Origin: an uncultured bacterium
Lineage (GTDB): Bacteria; Cyanobacteriota; Vampirovibrionia; Gastranaerophilales; Gastranaerophilaceae
DNA length: 9,179 bases
NCBI GenBank assembly: GCA_949288685.1
Contig: CASELB010000074.1
Location: forward strand, 1 to 9,179
Reading direction: 5' to 3'
Every line of letters starts with the position of its first letter. The first letter of the stretch is position 1. The translations under genes were made by a program, and so were the position numbers. Below are positions 1 through 4,951 of this stretch, one piece after another. The notes beneath the pieces were generated by a model, which made no database searches, had not been told where the DNA came from, and saw only the letters and a program-made list of their open reading frames with translations.

Positions 1-143
1 AATAATCATAGTAATAAGCAAAAAAGTTTTGTAGATAAATATCCAAAAGGTAGTAATAATAAGATTTTTGATTGTCAAAAGATTGTAGAATTCCGGTTAA
101 AAAAAATGTCAAAAGATGTCAAAAACTTACCAAGATTTTGTAT

Positions 144-213
144 TTTACAGACAAATCAAAACTTATTTACACAAACAAACAACTTATAGACAATTATTTA
201 CATTTTTTCTACA
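144..213 (+). promoter_or_regulatory. Phased TTTACA-like half-site array over the rpaA promoter
   Basis: TTTACA-like hexamers sit at 144-149 (TTTACA), 166-171 (TTTACA), 187-192 (TAGACA), 197-202 (TTTACA) and 208-213 (TCTACA), with a weaker CAAACA at 176-181. Start-to-start distances are 22, 10, 11, 10 and 11 bp, so most fall on one face of the helix. OmpR/PhoB-type regulators bind tandem half-sites spaced 10-11 bp, and the cyanobacterial HLR1 box recognised by RpaB is a pair of (G/T)TTACA repeats at 10-bp spacing. The pair at 187/197 has that spacing, with two mismatches in the first half. The array overlaps the -35 box and spacer, so autoregulation of the gene is a reasonable inference. The same bases can also be read as DnaA-like boxes. 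Confidence 0.45.
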
Positions 214-215
214 AT
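187..215 (+). promoter_or_regulatory. Sigma70-type promoter of the rpaA-like gene
   Basis: The -35 box TAGACA (187-192) matches TTGACA at five of six bases. After a 17-bp spacer comes the -10 box TACAAT (210-215), also five of six. Expected initiation is near base 222, only about four bases before the ATG at 226. This would give an almost leaderless transcript, consistent with the lack of a Shine-Dalgarno sequence before that ATG. Confidence 0.6.
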
Positions 216-225
216 AATAATTAAG

Positions 226-924
226 ATGGCAAATAAGATTTTAGTAATAGATGATGACAGAGCAATAAATGAGCTTATAAAAATCAATCTTGAACTTGCA
301 GGATATAAAGTAATACAGTGTTTTAACGGTATAGACGGATTTCAGACCGCAAAACAGGAAGAACCGTCATGTATAGTTCTTGATGTCATGATGCCGGAAG
401 TTGACGGGTTTACCGTTGCCCAGAGAATTCGCCAGTGTCCTGAAATAGCTGATACTCCCATTATCATGCTTACGGCGCTTTCTCAGCTTAATGACAAAGT
501 TAAAGGTTTTGATACAGGTGTGGATGATTATTTATGCAAACCTTTTGAAATAGAAGAACTTATGGTTCGTATAAGAGCGCTGCTTAAACGTTCTGATAAA
601 ATACCTAAATCGGCAGCGACACGAGAACTTTTGACCTATAAAGAAATAACCCTTTTGCCTGAAAATTACAGCGTAAAAATTAATGATAAAATCCAGAAAC
701 TTACCCCGATAGAGTTTGATATATTTAATGTTCTTTTTCAAAATCATGGAACAATAGTTTCCGGCTCAAAACTTTTAAAAGATATCTGGGGGTATGAGCC
801 TGACGATAATCTTGAAACAATAAGAGTTCATATCAGACATTTAAGAAGTAAAATTGATAAAGTTTCTGACGGTAAAAAATATATTGAAACTGTGTACGGC
901 GGCGGTTATAAATTAAATTTATAG
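226..924 (+). CDS. rpaA: RpaA-type OmpR/PhoB-family response regulator
   Basis: This is a 232-residue two-component transcription factor. Residues 1-122 form the receiver domain: acidic pocket Asp9-Asp11, phosphoacceptor Asp53 in VLDVMMP, switch Thr83 and Lys105 of CKPF. Residues 130-232 form the winged-helix DNA-binding domain, with the signatures WGYEPDD, ETIRVHIRHLR (197-207) and the closing VYGGGYKLNL. The pattern DDDxAIxELxxINLExAGY near the start, ALxQxxDKVxGF in the middle and the KIP linker agree, from memory, much better with cyanobacterial RpaA than RpaB. RpaA is the circadian output regulator activated by the kinase SasA. No SasA or Kai gene is in the window, and the clock is generally absent from non-photosynthetic relatives, so its input here is unknown. 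The ATG lacks a Shine-Dalgarno sequence and lies just after the promoter. A 106-bp gap separates it from dnaN. It could instead be a generic OmpR-family regulator, but RpaA is preferred. Confidence 0.85.
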   Translation: MANKILVIDDDRAINELIKINLELAGYKVIQCFNGIDGFQTAKQEEPSCIVLDVMMPEVDGFTVAQRIRQCPEIADTPIIMLTALSQLNDKVKGFDTGVDDYLCKPFEIEELMVRIRALLKRSDKIPKSAATRELLTYKEITLLPENYSVKINDKIQKLTPIEFDIFNVLFQNHGTIVSGSKLLKDIWGYEPDDNLETIRVHIRHLRSKIDKVSDGKKYIETVYGGGYKLNL

Positions 925-947
925 TATATTTTTTGATTTTATACTAT
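921..947. promoter_or_regulatory. AT-rich inverted repeat after rpaA with a TATAAT overlapping it
   Basis: Perfect 8-bp arms ATAGTATA (921-928) and TATACTAT (940-947) flank an 11-base loop. The left arm contains the rpaA stop codon. The right arm overlaps a TATAAT at 945-950 that could be a -10 box for dnaN, although no good -35 is found 16-18 bp upstream. There is no U-run after the stem, so a classical terminator is unlikely. It may be an attenuator or operator between rpaA and dnaN, or simply a product of AT-rich composition. Confidence 0.3.
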
Positions 948-1030
948 AATTGTATGTGATAGTTCCGGTTTAGGGGATATTATAAAAAGTTTCGTCGTAA
1001 AAAATGAATTTAACTAAGGAGTAAATAATA

Positions 1031-2146
1031 ATGAAGTTTTCAGTAGATAAAGAAGTTATTTTAAATGGTCTGAAAATTGTTGAACGTGCAACTGTTCCGA
1101 AAGGTTTGCAACCTGTTCTTGCTAATGTTCTTATTGAAAGTGTTTCAGCAGATACTTTAAAATTATCGGCAACAAGTTTTGATTTGACTGTTGTTACAAA
1201 TATTAATTGTCAGGTTGAGCAGGAGGGTAAAATAACTCTTCCTGCAAAACGTCTTTCCGATATTGTTTCAAGACTGGGAAATGCACCGGTTAATTTTGAA
1301 ATAAACGAAGATAATATAGCCGTTATAACAAGCGGAAAATCAAAATTTGATATCATAGGTATTTCTGCTGCCGAGTTTCCTGTTATTGAAGATGAATTAA
1401 CGGAAGGTGAAACTATAGAAATAGAAATGAAACCTTTTGTAACCTGTGCAAAAATGACAAGTTTTGCCGCGGCAGGGTATGAGACAAATAACCTTTTATC
1501 AGGTGTTATTTGTTCAATAAATGATAAAATTTTGGAAATGGCGTCCACTGACGGTAACAGACTTGCAAGAGCAAAAGAGTTTGTTAAAAATGATGAGAAT
1601 AAAGATTTTTCCATGATAGTTCCGTCTAAAATATTATCGGAATTTATAAGAATGACATCTTATGTGGAAGATGAAAATGTTACTATTTCAAAAGAAAAAT
1701 CAAGAATAATATTTAAAACAGGTACAACAAAGTTAATATCCAGACTAATGGAAGGACAATATCCTAAATATAATCAGCTTATTCCGACAAGTTTCGGTAA
1801 GCAGGCGCTTGTTAATCGTGATAAACTGATTTCCGCTCTTGAAATAGTTTCTACTATGATTGATGAAAAAACAAGTATAGTTAAGTTTGAATTTACTGAC
1901 GGCGTATTAAAAATGAACGCTGATACACCGGATGCAGGTGCCAGCGAAGATAAAATAGAGATATCATACAGCGGTGAAGATTTATTGATAGCATTTAATT
2001 ACCGGTATCTTCTTGATTTTCTAAAGATAGCTGAAGTGGAAGAAGTATTGATACAAATGAATACAAACCTTTCTGCCGCAGTTTTAAGACCTAAGAGCGA
2101 AGAAGATTACCTGTATTTGATAATGCCGGTACAACTTCGCGTGTAG
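1031..2146 (+). CDS. dnaN: DNA polymerase III beta subunit (sliding clamp)
   Basis: The 371-residue product has the normal length for the bacterial beta clamp, the ring-shaped dimer that tethers DNA polymerase III to DNA and recruits other partners. Family features are visible in order: MKFSVDKEVILNGL at the start, LxATSFDLTV near residue 50, LPAKRLSDIV near 75, ASTDGNRLA in the middle domain, the LISRLMEGQYPKY segment opening the third domain, and YLIMPVQLRV at the C-terminus, equivalent to the usual YLIMPMRL end. A strong ribosome site AAGGAG (1016-1021) lies nine bases before the ATG. The stop is 30 bp before leuD, suggesting cotranscription. Many bacteria place dnaN directly after dnaA on the same strand. 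Here it follows an RpaA-like gene and dnaA lies convergent, separated by leuD. Confidence 0.97.
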   Translation: MKFSVDKEVILNGLKIVERATVPKGLQPVLANVLIESVSADTLKLSATSFDLTVVTNINCQVEQEGKITLPAKRLSDIVSRLGNAPVNFEINEDNIAVITSGKSKFDIIGISAAEFPVIEDELTEGETIEIEMKPFVTCAKMTSFAAAGYETNNLLSGVICSINDKILEMASTDGNRLARAKEFVKNDENKDFSMIVPSKILSEFIRMTSYVEDENVTISKEKSRIIFKTGTTKLISRLMEGQYPKYNQLIPTSFGKQALVNRDKLISALEIVSTMIDEKTSIVKFEFTDGVLKMNADTPDAGASEDKIEISYSGEDLLIAFNYRYLLDFLKIAEVEEVLIQMNTNLSAAVLRPKSEEDYLYLIMPVQLRV

Positions 2147-2176
2147 AATATAATAGAATAGTAATGGGGGCTAAAA

Positions 2177-2674
2177 ATGGGATTAACTGGTAAGGCTTTT
2201 AAATTTGGCGATAATATATCAACAGACCATATTGCACCGGGCAGGCTGTTTCACCTGCGTTCTGATTTGAATGAATTTGCAAAACATGTACTGGAAGATG
2301 CTGATGAAAATTTTGCAAAAAACATGAAGAAAGGTGATTTTGTTGTTGCCGGGTCAAACTTTGGTCTTGGTTCTTCCCGCGAACATGCACCTCAAATTAT
2401 AAAAATTGCCGGCGTTGGAGCAGTACTTGCAAAGAGTTTTGCCCGTATTTTTTACAGAAACGCTATCAATATAGGACTTCTGGCTATTGAATGTGATACT
2501 GATGGTATTGATGCGGGGGATGAACTTGATTTGGATATAAAATCAGGTGTTATAAATAACCTTACAAAGGGTACTATTATTCAAATCCAGCCACTGCCTG
2601 ATGTTATGGTTAAACTCTTAAATGACGGCGGACTTATTGAGCATATTAAAAAACACGGTGATTTTGCTTTATAG
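2177..2674 (+). CDS. leuD: 3-isopropylmalate dehydratase small subunit (LeuD family)
   Basis: The 165-residue swivel-domain protein belongs to the short LeuD/HacB branch of the aconitase superfamily. With a LeuC large subunit carrying the 4Fe-4S cluster, it would interconvert 2- and 3-isopropylmalate in leucine synthesis. Visible signatures are the N-terminal FGDNISTDHIAPG (residues 10-22) and GSNFGLGSSREHAP (59-72), whose Arg68 corresponds to the substrate-carboxylate-binding arginine. The loop after the first motif, which sets substrate choice in this family (YLVY-like for isopropylmalate, YLRT-like for homoaconitate in archaea), reads LFHL here. The exact substrate is therefore less certain, and related activities such as dimethylmalate dehydration cannot be excluded. 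No leuC is in the window. A GGGGG ribosome site (2166-2170) precedes the ATG by six bases. The gene ends only 14 bp before the convergent dnaA stop, with no terminator visible between them. Confidence 0.85.
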   Translation: MGLTGKAFKFGDNISTDHIAPGRLFHLRSDLNEFAKHVLEDADENFAKNMKKGDFVVAGSNFGLGSSREHAPQIIKIAGVGAVLAKSFARIFYRNAINIGLLAIECDTDGIDAGDELDLDIKSGVINNLTKGTIIQIQPLPDVMVKLLNDGGLIEHIKKHGDFAL

Positions 2675-2688
2675 TTTTAATAATCTTT

Positions 2689-4080
2689 TTATACTTCGAG
2701 TTTAAGCGCCTGTTTAATTTCTCTGACATCTTCTCTTAAACGGCGGTCAGTGATTAGTTCCTGTTTAATTTTTTCATAAGAGAATAACATTGTCGGGTGT
2801 TTTTTTTCAAAAAACTCTCCGATATTAACATAGCTCATGCCTGTAGTTTCACGTGTTAAGTAAACTGCAACCTGTCTTGCAAGAGATATAGTTTGGGAGC
2901 GCTGGGTACTTTTTAAATCTTTTATTGTTACGTTATAATATTCAGCGCAAACTTTTGCTATTTCATCTATTGTTATTTTCTTTTTGTTTTCTTCACATTT
3001 GAGAGTAGATTTTGCAAATTCTAATGTTATCGGAACTCCGCTTATACTTGCGTATGCGGAAACTTTATTAAATACGCCTTCCAATTCTCGTACATTGTCG
3101 CAGAAATTTTTGGCAATATATTCACAAACATCATCTGGCATTTCTGTTCTTTCGTGCGAAGCCAGATTTTTAAGGATAGCTACCCTTGTTTCAAAATCAG
3201 GCGGCTGGAGGTCTACTATTATGCCCATTTCAAATCTTGAACGCAATCTGTCAGTAAGGGTTGGAATATCTTTTGGCAGACGGTCGGAAGTTATTACTAT
3301 TTGTTTGTTTTTATTATAAAGCGTGTCAAAAGTATGGAAGATTTCTTCCATTGTACGTTCTTTTGATTCGACAAACTGAATATCATCAATGAGCAGTACA
3401 TCTACGTTTCTGTATTTTTGACGGAATTTAGACATTCTTTCTGCTGAATTTCCGCCCATTCTCAGATTGTTTATTAGTTCGTTAACGTATTCTTCTGTTT
3501 TAATATATCTGATTTTCATCTTCGGGTAGTGTGTAATAATATAATGCCCGATAGCTTGCATTAAGTGGGTTTTGCCTAAACCGGAGCCGCCGTATATAAA
3601 CAGAGGATTAAATTTTTTGCAAGGCTCTTTTGCCACCTCATAAGCAACGGCATGAGCCATTTTGTTGTTTTCACCTACAACAAAGTTTTCAAACTTGTAT
3701 TTAAGATTTAAATTTGCCGCGGATTGCATTATTGCAAGGTTGTCCATTGCACGTTCGCGGGTTTCTTTATCAAAATATTTTTTGTTTATTTTTTCTGTTT
3801 GTTTTTTTAATTCTTCCGATTTTTTTGAATCAACTATAATATCAAACTTGATATCTCTGCCTGTTACCGCTTTAAAAGCGTCGGTTATTTGTTTGTAGTG
3901 GTGTTTTCTTATAATTTGTACAGCAAAAGAAGCACCGGTTAAGAAAGTGATTTTATCATCTTCAAAACCTACCGGTTCAAGCGGCATTATCCATGGATAA
4001 GAAGTTTCCGGAACTGTTTTTTTTAGTTCCTCTTTTACACTATCCCAAATTTCGACTGCTTCATTAACTGCTGTTCCCAT
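2689..4080 (-). CDS. dnaA: Chromosomal replication initiator DnaA
   Basis: This is the AAA+ ATPase that binds the origin and opens it. Numbered from the ATG at 4080 (463 residues), domain I is about 1-85 (helicase/partner binding, with EIWDSVKEEL and SYPWIMPL). A short Lys/Glu-rich linker follows. Domain III has Walker A GGSGLGKT at 164-171, Walker B LLIDDIQF at 229-236, an arginine-rich RLRSRFEMG segment at 278-286 and NVRELEG at 329-335. Domain IV is the DNA-binding helix-turn-helix to the C-terminus. The normally conserved DHTT recognition motif is KHPT here (427-430), with K426 before it and one residue missing relative to GGRDHTT. The frame can be extended 12 codons upstream to a TTG at 4116, but neither start has a Shine-Dalgarno. 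The ATG gives normal domain I spacing and sits just after a possible promoter. murI ends 64 bp upstream of this ATG on the same strand. Confidence 0.95.
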   Translation of the reverse strand: MGTAVNEAVEIWDSVKEELKKTVPETSYPWIMPLEPVGFEDDKITFLTGASFAVQIIRKHHYKQITDAFKAVTGRDIKFDIIVDSKKSEELKKQTEKINKKYFDKETRERAMDNLAIMQSAANLNLKYKFENFVVGENNKMAHAVAYEVAKEPCKKFNPLFIYGGSGLGKTHLMQAIGHYIITHYPKMKIRYIKTEEYVNELINNLRMGGNSAERMSKFRQKYRNVDVLLIDDIQFVESKERTMEEIFHTFDTLYNKNKQIVITSDRLPKDIPTLTDRLRSRFEMGIIVDLQPPDFETRVAILKNLASHERTEMPDDVCEYIAKNFCDNVRELEGVFNKVSAYASISGVPITLEFAKSTLKCEENKKKITIDEIAKVCAEYYNVTIKDLKSTQRSQTISLARQVAVYLTRETTGMSYVNIGEFFEKKHPTMLFSYEKIKQELITDRRLREDVREIKQALKLEV

Positions 4081-4087
4081 ACTTTTT

Positions 4088-4116
4088 ATAATACTAAAAT
4101 CGTATATCTCATGCAA
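4088..4116 (-). promoter_or_regulatory. Possible dnaA promoter giving a leaderless mRNA
   Basis: On the - strand, TTGCAT (4111-4116, three of six to TTGACA) is followed after 17 bp by TATTAT (4088-4093, five of six to TATAAT). Initiation would be expected about seven bases on, which is essentially at the ATG at 4080. The -35 is weak and the region is AT-rich, so this is tentative. dnaA could also be read from the upstream amidase-murI unit. Confidence 0.35.
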
Positions 4117-4144
4117 AAGATTATTAACTTTTATTTAGTTGAAT

Positions 4145-4951
4145 TTATAGTAATACCGGATTGTTTTTTATACTATAAAATAATTCACCTGAAACTTTGA
4201 ATTGTTGAGGGTTTGCGCTTACATAAAACTCTTCGTTTCCTATTTTTTTTGATAAATTATTTATGTTTTTATTAATCAAATCTTTTTTTATAAAATCTGC
4301 AAAAAAGGCAGCAGGGTCGATAAAAATACTGCTATCAGAGAGTTTTGAGAGCATGCCCGTAAGAAACGGATAGTGTGTGCAGCCTAAAACTATTTTTTCC
4401 GGTTTATATTCCATTATTTCGTTAAAATATTTTGCTACAAGTTCAATACTTTCTTTAGTATTAAATGTTTTATTTTCAACAATTTCAACCCATCCGGGGC
4501 ATGCTTTTGTGTATATTTGCATATCGGGATTATATTTTTTTATTTCTTTTTCGTAAGCTCCTGATTTTATTGTTGCGGTAGTTGCAAAAACTCCCAGCTT
4601 TTTAATATTCAATTCTGCCAGAATTTTGGCTGATGATTGAATAATGGGGTATATTTGAAAATCATAGTTGTCTTTTATTTCATCATACGCAACGGCAGAT
4701 GTAGTATTACAAGCGAGAACGACGGCTTTAACGTTTTTTGATTTAAAGAAATCAAGTATATTTTTTAAAAATCCTATGATTTCGGATTTTGATTTAGAGC
4801 CGTAGGGAACGTTCTTTAAATCTCCGTAATATATGGTATTTTCTGCCGGCATGATATTTTTGAACTTTGCAAAAACTGATAAACCGCCAACTCCCGAGTC
4901 ACAAAAACCAACGGGTAATTCTCTGCTATTTTTTAGAATTAATGTACTCAA
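4145..4951 (-). CDS. murI: Glutamate racemase
   Basis: MurI interconverts L- and D-glutamate in the cytoplasm to supply D-Glu for peptidoglycan. The 268-residue product has all the usual marks: GFCDSGVGGLSV (15-26, with Asp18 and Ser19), YYGDLKNVPYG (41-51), first catalytic cysteine Cys81 in LACNTTSA, and second catalytic cysteine Cys191 in VLGCTHYPFL with His193 close by. Length is typical. The start is a TTG: there is no in-frame ATG or GTG before the conserved GFCDSG, and a good ribosome site GAGGG (4957-4961) lies five bases upstream of the TTG. The TTG lies inside the last codons of the amidase gene (26-bp overlap), so translation is probably coupled. The stop is followed closely by dnaA on the same strand. 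Confidence 0.95.
   Translation of the reverse strand: MSTLILKNSRELPVGFCDSGVGGLSVFAKFKNIMPAENTIYYGDLKNVPYGSKSKSEIIGFLKNILDFFKSKNVKAVVLACNTTSAVAYDEIKDNYDFQIYPIIQSSAKILAELNIKKLGVFATTATIKSGAYEKEIKKYNPDMQIYTKACPGWVEIVENKTFNTKESIELVAKYFNEIMEYKPEKIVLGCTHYPFLTGMLSKLSDSSIFIDPAAFFADFIKKDLINKNINNLSKKIGNEEFYVSANPQQFKVSGELFYSIKNNPVLL

Larger units (their letters stand above)
1..225. other. AT-rich non-coding region, possible replication-origin fragment
   Basis: No gene is visible here. The stretch is very AT-rich and unusually repetitive. It has TAG-TAA-TAA at 9-17 and TAG-TAA-TAA-TAA at 51-62. TGTCAAAA occurs at 73-80, 107-114 and 117-124. DnaA-box-like 9-mers occur at 30-38 (TTATCTACA, - strand), 163-171 and 194-202 (TTATTTACA), and 184-192 (TTATAGACA). 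TAG/TAA triplet runs resemble the DnaA-trio unwinding elements described in Bacillus, and dnaN lies close by, as it does near origins in many bacteria. That makes an origin fragment plausible but unproven: dnaA is about 2.5 kb away, none of the boxes matches TTATCCACA exactly, and the left edge is cut by the window. The 3' part also carries the rpaA promoter. Confidence 0.4.

Noticed and set aside
1210..1614. 134-codon - strand frame inside dnaN
   Set aside because: Antisense shadow of a well-supported gene, with no recognisable motif.
2675..2688. Bidirectional terminator between leuD and dnaA
   Set aside because: Only 14 AT-rich bases separate the stops and no stem is present.
4081..4116. 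12-codon N-terminal extension of DnaA from a TTG
   Set aside because: No ribosome site, and the internal ATG gives the usual domain I spacing.
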